From UBA6100 sp049658145 (GTDB lineage: Bacteria > Actinomycetota > Coriobacteriia > Anaerosomatales > Anaerosomataceae): 14,792 nt of DNA. The stretch covers positions 1-14,792 of the forward strand of contig JBASOJ010000082.1 in assembly GCA_049658145.1 (NCBI GenBank). Reading direction: 5' to 3'. Under the pieces are notes generated by a model that saw only the letters and a program-made list of their open reading frames with translations, did not search any database and was not told the origin of the DNA. Within the stretch, counting starts at the first letter, position 1. Each line of letters begins with the position of its first letter. Both the position numbers and the translations under genes were made by a program. This document shows, one piece after another, positions 6,353 through 12,247 of this stretch.

Positions 6353-7375
6353 ATGCCGGACGTTGCCGTAGCGCTCTCGGGAGGTGTGGACTCCTCGGTC
6401 GCCGCGGCGCTTCTCGTCGAGGCTGGGCGCGACGTGGTGGGCGTCACGATGGATCTCGGACTCGCCGGGGTCGGAGACGACCCGGTCACGCTCGCCGCAG
6501 ACATCTGTGATGCGCTCGGGATACCCCTCGTGGTGATCGACCTGGCCGAGCCGTTCCGCGAGCAGGTGGTGCGCCCGTTCGTGGACGCATACGCCGCCGG
6601 GCTCACGCCCAACCCCTGTGTGACCTGCAACGAGCGGGTGAAGTTCGGTTTGCTCGCGACGCGTGTGCGCGAGCTCGGCGCCAGCGCGCTCGCCACCGGA
6701 CACTACGCACGGCTCGAGCTCGATGACGGCCAGGTGTGGCTCAGGCGTGCTGCCGACCGGACGAAGGACCAGTCGTACTTCCTGTATCGCGTCCCGCCGG
6801 GCACACTCGGCATGCTCGAGTTCCCGCTCGGTGATCTCACGAAGGCCGAGGTCCGACGGATGGCCGAGGAGCGCGGACTGCCGGCCGCGTCAGCCCGCGA
6901 AAGCCAGGAGGTGTGCTTCACAAGCGACCACGCTGCGCTGGTGGCGGCATTGCATCCCGAAGCCATCGAGCCGGGTCCCATCGAGAACCCGGACGGCACC
7001 GTCCTCGGCACGCACCGCGGTATCGCCCGGTACACCGTGGGCCAGCGCAAGCGGCTCGGCGTGGGCGGGCCGGGTGGCCCCTACCGCGTCGTGCGCATCG
7101 ACGCAGAACGACGCGCCGTGATCGTCGCCCCTGAGACTGAGGCCCACGCGAAGCGCGTCACGCTCGCCGAGCCCATGTGGCGGCTCGGCCACGAGCCGGC
7201 GCACGTCCTCGCGCAGATCCGCTACCGCTCCGCTCCGCGACCCGCGATGGCGACCCCGACCGCCGGCGGACTCGAGGTGGAGTTCGATTCGCCTGTCGAC
7301 CCGCTCGCGCCCGGGCAGTCGGTGGTGCTGTACGAGGACGACCGCGTAGTGGGCGGCGGTATAGTTCCGCACTAA
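6353..7375 (+). CDS. mnmA: tRNA-specific 2-thiouridylase MnmA
   Basis: A 340-residue enzyme that activates U34 of tRNA-Lys, -Glu and -Gln with ATP and inserts sulfur to form 2-thiouridine. The PP-loop SGGVDSS is at residues 9-15. The catalytic cysteine pair is Cys92 in NPCVTCN (with Cys89 two residues before) and Cys188 in SQEVCF. ATGHYARL, KDQSYFLY and GQRKRLG are further family signatures. Start: ATG 6353, preceded by GGGAG (6343-6347) and 13 bp after the iscU stop. The earlier in-frame ATGs at 6305 and 6320 lie inside iscU and would add a non-conserved arginine-rich tail. Placement after the desulfurase fits direct sulfur transfer. Firmicutes have the same desulfurase-mnmA pairing next to cymR. 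Confidence 0.95.
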   Translation: MPDVAVALSGGVDSSVAAALLVEAGRDVVGVTMDLGLAGVGDDPVTLAADICDALGIPLVVIDLAEPFREQVVRPFVDAYAAGLTPNPCVTCNERVKFGLLATRVRELGASALATGHYARLELDDGQVWLRRAADRTKDQSYFLYRVPPGTLGMLEFPLGDLTKAEVRRMAEERGLPAASARESQEVCFTSDHAALVAALHPEAIEPGPIENPDGTVLGTHRGIARYTVGQRKRLGVGGPGGPYRVVRIDAERRAVIVAPETEAHAKRVTLAEPMWRLGHEPAHVLAQIRYRSAPRPAMATPTAGGLEVEFDSPVDPLAPGQSVVLYEDDRVVGGGIVPH

Positions 7376-7379
7376 TACC
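7358..7379 (+). terminator. Weak hairpin spanning the mnmA stop
   Basis: GGTATAGT (7358-7365) pairs with 7371-7379 across a 5-nt loop, 8 bp with one bulged A. It spans the TAA stop. Only a short TTT follows, so it would be at most a partial terminator before the cysK promoter. Confidence 0.3.
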
Positions 7380-7386
7380 ACGGATT

Positions 7387-7399
7387 TGGTGCGGTTCAC
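7387..7399 (+). promoter_or_regulatory. 13-base element shared with the metY promoter (copy 1)
   Basis: TGGTGCGGTTCAC occurs here and, identically, at 8867-8879. In both places it begins 17 bp upstream of the first base of the -35 candidate. GTG and CAC at its inner ends form a small dyad. A regulator site, possibly for the CymR-like Rrf2 protein, is a reasonable inference. Confidence 0.6.
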
Positions 7400-7403
7400 T
7401 CTC

Positions 7404-7432
7404 TTGAAGCTGTTTGCGACGCGGCGTAGTCT
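7404..7432 (+). promoter_or_regulatory. Promoter candidate for cysK
   Basis: TTGAAG (7404-7409), 17-bp spacer, TAGTCT (7427-7432). The predicted transcript start is near 7439, about 30 nt before the cysK start. Confidence 0.5.
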
Positions 7433-7469
7433 CGGTGTGTGAACGCACCCGCGTGTCAAAGGAGACGTC

Positions 7470-8429
7470 ATGCCTACGCTCTCACCCGCCGTCGACGCCA
7501 CGATCGGCTGGACGCCACTCGTACGACTCAACCGGCTGGGCGCCGACCTGCCCGCATCCATCGCCATCAAACTCGAGTCGCGCAATCCCGGCGGCTCGGT
7601 CAAGGACCGCATCGGCCGTAGCATGATCGACGATGCCGAGGCGCGCGGTCTGATCGAGCGTGGACGGTCCGTGCTCGTGGAGCCCACCTCGGGCAACACC
7701 GGGATCGCGATCGCGATGATCGGCGCCGCCCGTGGCTACCGGGTCATCCTCACGATGCCGGAATCGATGTCCGTGGAGCGGCGCAAGCTCCTCGCCGCCT
7801 TCGGCGCCGAACTCGTGCTTACGCCGAGGGTAGAAGGTATGCTCGGGGCCGTCGAGACAGCCGACCGCATCGCCGCCGAGACCGAGGGCGGCTTCATCCC
7901 CCGCCAGTTCGACAACCCCGCGAACCCCGCCGCGCACTACGCCACCACCGGCCCCGAGATCGATGAGGCGATCGGCGGCGCCATGCTCGGCGCGTTCGTG
8001 GCGGGCGTGGGCACCGGTGGCACCATCACGGGCGTGGGACGCTACCTGCGTGAACACCGACCGGGGGCACTGGTGGTCGCCGTCGAGCCGGCAGAGTCTC
8101 CGATCATCGCGCAGCGTATCGCAGGCGAAACGCTCACACCGGCGCCGCACGGGATACAGGGGATCGGCGCCAACTTCGTTCCGTCGGTCCTCGACCTCGA
8201 GGTGCTCTCCGAGGTACAGCATGTGACCGGTGCCGAGGCGATCGACATGGCCCGCAGGCTGGCTGCCGAAGAGGGGCTGTTCGTGGGAATCTCGTCGGGC
8301 GCTAACGTCGTGGCCGCACTGCGTCTCGCCGCCCGACCGGAGCTTGCAGGGACCACGATCGTCACGGTGGCTCCGTCCACCGGGGAACGCTACCTCTCGA
8401 CCCCGCTGTGGGAAGGGTTCGGTGTCTAG
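7470..8429 (+). CDS. cysK: Cysteine synthase (O-acetylserine sulfhydrylase), CysK
   Basis: A 319-residue fold-type II PLP enzyme, the usual CysK length. It replaces the acetyl group of O-acetylserine with sulfide to give cysteine. Lys45 in NPGGSVKDR is the PLP lysine; TSGNTG (73-78) is the substrate-binding loop; GVGTGGTITG near 180 binds the PLP phosphate; ISSGAN and PSTGERYLST complete the family signature. A strong AAAGGAG (7458-7464) sits 5 nt before the ATG. Its stop lies 1 nt before the GTG of the second Rrf2 gene, indicating coupled translation. In Bacillus and Staphylococcus CysK binds the Rrf2 regulator CymR as the cysteine/O-acetylserine sensor, so the pairing here is probably functional. 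A cystathionine or O-phosphoserine specificity cannot be excluded from motifs alone. Confidence 0.93.
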   Translation: MPTLSPAVDATIGWTPLVRLNRLGADLPASIAIKLESRNPGGSVKDRIGRSMIDDAEARGLIERGRSVLVEPTSGNTGIAIAMIGAARGYRVILTMPESMSVERRKLLAAFGAELVLTPRVEGMLGAVETADRIAAETEGGFIPRQFDNPANPAAHYATTGPEIDEAIGGAMLGAFVAGVGTGGTITGVGRYLREHRPGALVVAVEPAESPIIAQRIAGETLTPAPHGIQGIGANFVPSVLDLEVLSEVQHVTGAEAIDMARRLAAEEGLFVGISSGANVVAALRLAARPELAGTTIVTVAPSTGERYLSTPLWEGFGV

Positions 8430-8430
8430 C

Positions 8431-8847
8431 GTGCGCGTGTCGCAGCGGCTCGACTACACACTGCGCCTGCTGGTGGCTCTCGGGCGACTGCCCGCCGGCA
8501 CGAGCACCGCAGCCGGCGAGCTGGCCGCTACCCTCGGCCTTCCCCGTCGCTTCGGCGAGCAGCAGATGACCACGCTTGCCAAGACGGGACTGGTGGAGTC
8601 CAGACGCGGGACGGGCGGCGGAGTCACGCTCGCGCGGCCTGCCGCCGAAATCACCGTGCACGACGTGGTGAAGGCACTGCAGGGAGACGTTCTGGATATT
8701 CCGAGGTCATCAGGATCGGCGACCGTGGAGTTCTGGGAGACGGCAGCCCGTGCGCTCGAGGACCGACTGCAGTCCGTCACGCTTGCGGACCTCGCGCTCC
8801 GTCAGGCGCAGCTGGATGCCGAGACCGCACCCATGTACTTCATCTGA
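8431..8847 (+). CDS. CymR-like Rrf2 family regulator without cluster cysteines
   Basis: A 138-residue Rrf2 protein with the family start RVSQRLDYTLRLLVALG and a winged helix (about 22-68, ending in an SRRGTGGGVTLARPA wing). In the region where IscR-type proteins have three cysteines, this one reads LDIPRSSGSATVEFW and has none, so it cannot bind a cluster in the IscR manner. CymR also lacks a cluster and uses CysK as co-sensor. This gene directly follows cysK and precedes metY, which makes a sulfur-metabolism repressor most likely. The start is GTG 8431, chosen for fit to the family N-terminus; GTG 8422 is in the same frame, overlaps the cysK stop and is better spaced from GGAAGGG (8411-8417), so three extra residues are possible. 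Confidence 0.85.
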   Translation: MRVSQRLDYTLRLLVALGRLPAGTSTAAGELAATLGLPRRFGEQQMTTLAKTGLVESRRGTGGGVTLARPAAEITVHDVVKALQGDVLDIPRSSGSATVEFWETAARALEDRLQSVTLADLALRQAQLDAETAPMYFI

Positions 8848-8866
8848 GATACAAACCTACACGAAG

Positions 8867-8879
8867 TGGTGCGGTTCAC
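8867..8879 (+). promoter_or_regulatory. 13-base element shared with the cysK promoter (copy 2)
   Basis: This is an exact copy of TGGTGCGGTTCAC at 7387-7399. It lies 20 bp after the Rrf2 stop codon. An 8-bp inverted repeat (ACGAAGTG at 8861-8868, CACTTCGT at 8892-8899) brackets it and the -35 candidate, and an inverted copy of GGTGCGGT lies at 8824-8831. Confidence 0.6.
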
Positions 8880-8883
8880 CGTC

Positions 8884-8912
8884 TGGACTGGCACTTCGTT
8901 CGCTGATACCGT
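8884..8912 (+). promoter_or_regulatory. Promoter candidate for the metY leader and operon
   Basis: TGGACT (8884-8889), 17-bp spacer, TACCGT (8907-8912). The boxes are weak, but the spacing and the distance to the 13-base element are identical to the cysK promoter. The transcript would start near 8919, giving a leader of about 200 nt before metY. Confidence 0.4.
8889..8904 (+). promoter_or_regulatory. Near-match to a -24/-12 (sigma-54) promoter
   Basis: TGGCACT, four bases, TCGCT: GG and GC are exactly 10 nt apart as sigma-54 requires, with two departures from TGGCACG-N4-TTGCW. It overlaps the sigma-70-type candidate, and the start point would be almost the same (about 8915). Confidence 0.25.
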
Positions 8913-8963
8913 ACCGCCCCACGCGCTCCACCGACCGCACACAAGGAGGTGAGACGAAGCACC

Positions 8964-9071
8964 GTGGCACGTCCTGTGTTCGCGATGATGATGGACATGA
9001 TGATGACCTGGCCCGGGTCTGCGCTTGCATGCGCAGCGACCGGGCGGCTCCCCCACCCCGCGCAGCTCTAG
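8964..9071 (+). CDS. Methionine-rich leader peptide (35 aa) controlling metY
   Basis: A short ORF with GTG start at 8964 and TAG at 9069-9071. Its Shine-Dalgarno AAGGAGGTGA (8943-8952) is a full complement of the 16S rRNA tail, so it is surely meant to be translated, although the spacing to the GTG is slightly long (about 11-14 nt depending on register; GTG 8976 is an alternative). The peptide begins MARPVFA, then MMMDMMMTW: six Met codons in seven positions (8985-9005), seven Met counting the start. Such a run just upstream of methionine-biosynthesis genes is the mark of a ribosome-stalling control peptide. No SAM riboswitch or T-box fold was recognised in this leader. The second half of the ORF overlaps an RNA hairpin (9011-9045). 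Confidence 0.8.
   Translation: MARPVFAMMMDMMMTWPGSALACAATGRLPHPAQL
9011..9045 (+). promoter_or_regulatory. Compact hairpin within the metY leader, alternative to distal pairing
   Basis: GCCCGG (9011-9016) pairs with CCGGGC (9040-9045) and CTGCGC (9019-9024) with GCGCAG (9031-9036) around a TTGCAT loop: 12 pairs with a small internal loop. Second copies of both 3' elements occur at 9060-9065 (GCGCAG) and 9079-9084 (CCGGGC), so the same 5' arm has two mutually exclusive partners. Confidence 0.65.
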
Positions 9072-9120
9072 CCTGCCGCCGGGCATGTCCCCACCACGCG
9101 AACACGAGAAGAGGACCACC

Positions 9121-10425
9121 ATGCCTGCTTCGTCCCTGCGCTTCGACACCGTCTCCATCCATGGAGGCGCCTCCCCCGATCCCACCACCGGTGCCCGGGC
9201 CGTGCCCATCCACCAGACAGTCGCCTACAACTTCAAAGACACCGACCACGCGGCCGACCTCTTCGGCCTGCGCGCCTTCGGCAATATCTACTCACGGCTC
9301 ACGAACCCCACCAACGATGTGCTGGAACAGCGCATCGCCGGCCTTCACGGCGGTACCCACGCGGTGGCCACGGCCTCGGGACACGCTGCCGAGGTGCTCG
9401 CGCTGCTCAACGTTGCAGGAGCCGGCGACAACATCATCTCGTCCACGTCGCTCTATGGCGGTACCTGGAACATCTTCCTGCACACGTTTCGCCGCCTCGG
9501 CATCGAAGTCCGCTTCGTCGAGACCACAGATACCGAGGGCTTCGCTGCCGCCAGTGACGATCGGACGCGGGCGTGGTTCGTCGAGACCATCGGCAATCCA
9601 CGCCTGGACGTGCCCGATCTCGGTGGCCTCGCCGACGCCGGCCGGTCGCTCGGTATCCCGCTCGTGGTCGACAACACCTTCGCGACGCCGTACCTGTGCC
9701 GCCCGGTGTCGCACGGCGCGGCGGTGGTCGTGGAATCGCTGACCAAGTGGATCGGCGGGCACGGCACCTCCCTCGGTGGCGCAGTGGTTGACGGCGGCAA
9801 CTTCAACTGGGGTACCGGCCGTCACCCATTCATCACCGAGGAGGATCCCAGCTACCACGGGCTGAGCTTCTGGGACACGTTCGGCAAATTCCCGGGCCTC
9901 GGCAACGTGGCCTTCGGGCTGCGGCTCCGCACGCAGCTGCTGCGCGACTTCGGCCCATCGCTGTCGCCGTTCAACGCGCAGCAGATCCTGCTCGGCGTTG
10001 AGACACTCTCACTTCGGGTGCAACGTCACAGCGACAACGCGCTCGCGGTGGCTCGCCATCTCGAAGCGCATCCGAAGGTGGCATGGGTCGCATATCCCGG
10101 GCTCGAGTCGCACCCGACGAAGGCGAGCGCCGACAGGTACCTGGACAATGGCTACGGCGGCGCACTCGTCTTTGGCGTGAAGGGCGGGCGCGAAGCAGGC
10201 AAGACGCTCATCAACAGCGTGGAGTTGTTCAGTCACCTCGCGAACGTGGGCGACGCCAAGTCGCTCATCATCCATCCCGCATCGACCACTCATTCGCAGC
10301 TGTCGGCCGAAGAACTCGTGCAGGCCGGCATCGGCGAGGACTTCATACGCCTATCCGTCGGCATCGAGGACGTCGACGACATCGTCGCCGATCTCGACCA
10401 GGCGCTGGAAGCGGTGGGACGATGA
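9121..10425 (+). CDS. metY: O-acetylhomoserine sulfhydrylase (aminocarboxypropyltransferase), MetY
   Basis: A 434-residue Cys/Met-metabolism PLP enzyme, the normal MetY length and longer than cystathionine synthases of about 380-400. It makes homocysteine directly from O-acetylhomoserine and sulfide. Motifs: YSRLTNPT (57-64), SLYGGT (110-115), ETIGNP, VDNTFATPYLC with Asp184, and the PLP lysine Lys209 in SLTKWIGGHG. The HPASTTHSQL and IRLSVGIED signatures near the C-terminus are typical. The start is ATG 9121 behind a modest GAAGAGGA (9108-9115), much weaker than the RBS of the leader ORF and inside the predicted sequestering stem. The frame is open upstream to 9025, but that part overlaps the leader peptide and is not family-like. 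It overlaps metX by ATGA. Confidence 0.95.
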   Translation: MPASSLRFDTVSIHGGASPDPTTGARAVPIHQTVAYNFKDTDHAADLFGLRAFGNIYSRLTNPTNDVLEQRIAGLHGGTHAVATASGHAAEVLALLNVAGAGDNIISSTSLYGGTWNIFLHTFRRLGIEVRFVETTDTEGFAAASDDRTRAWFVETIGNPRLDVPDLGGLADAGRSLGIPLVVDNTFATPYLCRPVSHGAAVVVESLTKWIGGHGTSLGGAVVDGGNFNWGTGRHPFITEEDPSYHGLSFWDTFGKFPGLGNVAFGLRLRTQLLRDFGPSLSPFNAQQILLGVETLSLRVQRHSDNALAVARHLEAHPKVAWVAYPGLESHPTKASADRYLDNGYGGALVFGVKGGREAGKTLINSVELFSHLANVGDAKSLIIHPASTTHSQLSAEELVQAGIGEDFIRLSVGIEDVDDIVADLDQALEAVGR

Positions 10426-11546
10426 CCGCGGCTGCAAGCGGCGCTGTGACGCTCACGCTCGAGGAGGCGGTCCGCCTCACGGGCGGCCGCACTCTCGAGG
10501 ACGTCGAGGTCGCCTACGAGACCTTCGGCACGCTCGATCCCGACGGCGGGAACGCTGTGCTCGTGTGTCACGCCCTCTCGGGTGATGCGCATGTGGCCAC
10601 AGGCCCCGGGACCGACGGCACGCCGCGCCCGGGCTGGTGGGAGGAGATAGTGGGTCCGGGCCTGGCGATCGACACCACCCGCTACTTCGTGGTGTGCGCC
10701 AACGTCTTGGGCGGATGCTCGGGCACCACCGGGCCAGGCAGCACTCGTCCGACGTCCGGCGAGCCGTGGGGTCTGCGCTTCCCGATCGTGACCGTGGAAG
10801 ACATGGTCGACGTGCAAGCGCGCCTCCTCGACGCACTCGGCGTGCAGCGCTTGCTGGCCGTGGTGGGCGGCTCGATGGGCGGCATGCAGGCGCTCGCGTG
10901 GGCGTCGCGCTACCCCGAACGCATCGACGCGGTTGTGGCCGCGGCCACAACCGCACGCCTCGGCGCGCAGGCGATCGCCTTCAACGAGGTGGGGCGGGCA
11001 GCGATCCTTGCCGACCCAGCCTTCGCGGGCGGGGACTACGCGCCCGATGCACAGCCAGCCGAAGGTCTGGCGATCGCGCGCATGGTGGGTCACATCACCT
11101 ATCTCTCGCAGGAGAGCATGCGCAGCAAGTTCGGGCGTCGTCTCCGCGACCGCGACGAACATGCCTTCGACTTCGTGAGCGAGTTCGAGGTGGAGTCGTA
11201 TCTTGCGCATCAAGGTCGGCGCTTCGTGGAGCGCTTCGACGCCAATACGTACCTGTACATGACCAAGGCCATGGATTACTTCGACTGGACGCCACCTGCA
11301 GGGCCACTGCCTCGGTTCCTGGTGCTCTCGTTCTCCTCGGACTGGCTCTTCCCCACCGCCCACTCGCGGGAGATCGTCCGCACGCTGCTCGCTCGCGGTG
11401 CCGACGTGACCTTCGCCGAGATCGACAGCCCGTACGGACACGACGCCTTCCTACTCGAGCCCGAGCGGCAGGGTGCGTTGATCGGCGCGTTCCTCGACCG
11501 CACTCGCGCACAGAGAATCGCATCGGCCGAGAGGAGCGCCTCATGA
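10422..11546 (+). CDS. metX: Homoserine O-acyltransferase (likely acetyl), MetX
   Basis: A 374-residue alpha/beta-hydrolase-fold enzyme that acylates homoserine to the activated form used by MetY. The nucleophile Ser151 is in GGSMGGMQ, with Asp307 (SSDWLFPT) and His340 (YGHDAF) completing the triad. NVLGGCSGTTGP and the long lid segment (about 180-280) are characteristic. The ATG at 10422 overlaps the metY stop (ATGA), and this start gives a normal N-terminus; the frame is open far upstream inside metY but without homology. Acetyl specificity is inferred from the MetY partner; some MetX-fold proteins use succinyl-CoA, and the sequence alone does not settle it. Confidence 0.94.
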   Translation: MTAAASGAVTLTLEEAVRLTGGRTLEDVEVAYETFGTLDPDGGNAVLVCHALSGDAHVATGPGTDGTPRPGWWEEIVGPGLAIDTTRYFVVCANVLGGCSGTTGPGSTRPTSGEPWGLRFPIVTVEDMVDVQARLLDALGVQRLLAVVGGSMGGMQALAWASRYPERIDAVVAAATTARLGAQAIAFNEVGRAAILADPAFAGGDYAPDAQPAEGLAIARMVGHITYLSQESMRSKFGRRLRDRDEHAFDFVSEFEVESYLAHQGRRFVERFDANTYLYMTKAMDYFDWTPPAGPLPRFLVLSFSSDWLFPTAHSREIVRTLLARGADVTFAEIDSPYGHDAFLLEPERQGALIGAFLDRTRAQRIASAERSAS

Positions 11547-12169
11547 CGCCGTCCGAAGTCCTCCGCTCAGACCTGCGGCTCCTTGCCGACCTCGTTCCCG
11601 AGGGCAGCCGGGTCCTCGACCTCGGATGTGGTGACGGCGCCCTGCTCGAACACCTCCGGGATACCCGCGGATGCGATGTACGCGGCATCGAGATATCGAC
11701 AGAGGCGGTGACCGCATGCGTCGCTCGCGGGCTGTCGGTGATCCAGGTGGACCTCGACGAGGGCCTGCGGGACCTCCCCGACGACGTCTTTGATGTGGTG
11801 GTGCTCTCCCAGACGTTCCAGGAGATCCACAACCTGCGGCCGCTCATCGCGGAGATCATCCGCGTCGGACGCCGGGCGATCGTGTCGTATCCGAACTTCG
11901 CACACCTCGCGGCACGGGTCCGCCTCGGACTCCGGGGGCGCATGCCCGTGTCGGACACCCTCCCTTACCAGTGGTATGACACGCCGAACGTGCACTACAC
12001 CACGATCAGCGACTTCCGGTTGCTCTGCGACCAGGCAGGACTCGGGATCGAGCAGGAGATCGCGCTGCGCCTCCGGGGCGGGCACGCCGAGCGCGTGAAG
12101 TGGGGCGCGAACCTCCGAGCCGAGCTGGCGGTTGCCGTGCTGACCCGCAGCGCAGTGCCGGGCGCGTGA
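11543..12169 (+). CDS. metW: MetW, methyltransferase-fold partner of MetX
   Basis: A 208-residue protein with a class I SAM-methyltransferase fold: VLDLGCGDGALLEHL (about 24-38) is motif I, and VVVLSQTFQEIHNL follows the expected post-I region. SYPNFAHLAARVRLG and YQWYDTPNVHYTTISDF are diagnostic of MetW. In several bacteria MetW forms a complex with MetX and is needed for full homoserine acetylation; a methyl-transfer reaction has not been established for it as far as I know. GAGGAG (11531-11536) is 6 nt before the ATG, and the gene overlaps metX by ATGA, so all three met genes form one translationally coupled operon. Confidence 0.93.
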   Translation: MTPSEVLRSDLRLLADLVPEGSRVLDLGCGDGALLEHLRDTRGCDVRGIEISTEAVTACVARGLSVIQVDLDEGLRDLPDDVFDVVVLSQTFQEIHNLRPLIAEIIRVGRRAIVSYPNFAHLAARVRLGLRGRMPVSDTLPYQWYDTPNVHYTTISDFRLLCDQAGLGIEQEIALRLRGGHAERVKWGANLRAELAVAVLTRSAVPGA

Positions 12170-12170
12170 T

Positions 12171-12190
12171 GTGGCTTCGCCTGGAAGCAC
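12171..12190 (+). terminator. Short hairpin just after metW
   Basis: GCTTC (12174-12178) pairs with GAAGC (12184-12188), extended by GT/AC with one bulge. It starts 2 nt after the metW stop and ends 1 nt before the -24/-12 promoter. It has no T-run. It could be a weak terminator or an activator-binding dyad. Confidence 0.3.
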
Positions 12191-12191
12191 A

Positions 12192-12207
12192 TGGCACGGT
12201 GATTGCT
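12192..12207 (+). promoter_or_regulatory. Exact -24/-12 (sigma-54/RpoN type) promoter
   Basis: TGGCACG (12192-12198), GTGA, TTGCT (12203-12207): a full match to TGGCACG-N4-TTGCW with GG and GC 10 nt apart. It is on the coding strand, 41 nt before the ATG of the Cys-rich peptide gene and just after the met operon, so it lies where the metal/thiol cluster needs a promoter. The start point would be about 12218. No enhancer-binding activator gene is in the window. Confidence 0.6.
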
Positions 12208-12247
12208 CGGTAGAGCCCGCACGAATCCGTGGGACGGATGGGGTCGG

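Larger units (their letters stand above)
8964..9119 (+). promoter_or_regulatory. Met-codon translational attenuator that can sequester the metY RBS
   Basis: The first part of the leader ORF is complementary to the metY ribosome-binding region. Pairs: 8976-8984 with 9097-9105 (9 bp, GTGTTCGCG/CGCGAACAC); 8986-8987 and 8989-8990 with 9092-9096 around one mismatch; 8993-8999 with 9084-9090 (7 bp, GGACATG/CATGTCC); 9012-9016 with 9079-9083. Outwards, 8971-8975 (GTCCT) pairs with 9112-9116, the AGGAC that includes the metY Shine-Dalgarno, and 8964-8966 with 9117-9119. A ribosome stalled on the Met codons (8985-9005) would cover this 5' arm and free the metY RBS; a ribosome that finishes the peptide would leave the mRNA free to refold and close it. 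No T-run follows any hairpin, so translational rather than Rho-independent transcriptional control is inferred. Confidence 0.7.

Noticed and set aside
8913..9120. SAM riboswitch or T-box in the metY leader
   Set aside because: I could not find the SAM-I core, a T-box sequence or an intrinsic terminator with a U-run; the translated Met-rich ORF explains the region better.
9025..9120. Upstream extension of metY in the open frame
   Set aside because: It overlaps the leader peptide in another frame, has no RBS, and adds a non-conserved tail; ATG 9121 gives the standard MetY N-terminus.
10290..11441. Minus-strand open frame opposite metX, with similar long frames opposite iscU/mnmA and metW
   Set aside because: Shadow frames of conserved genes with no independent support.
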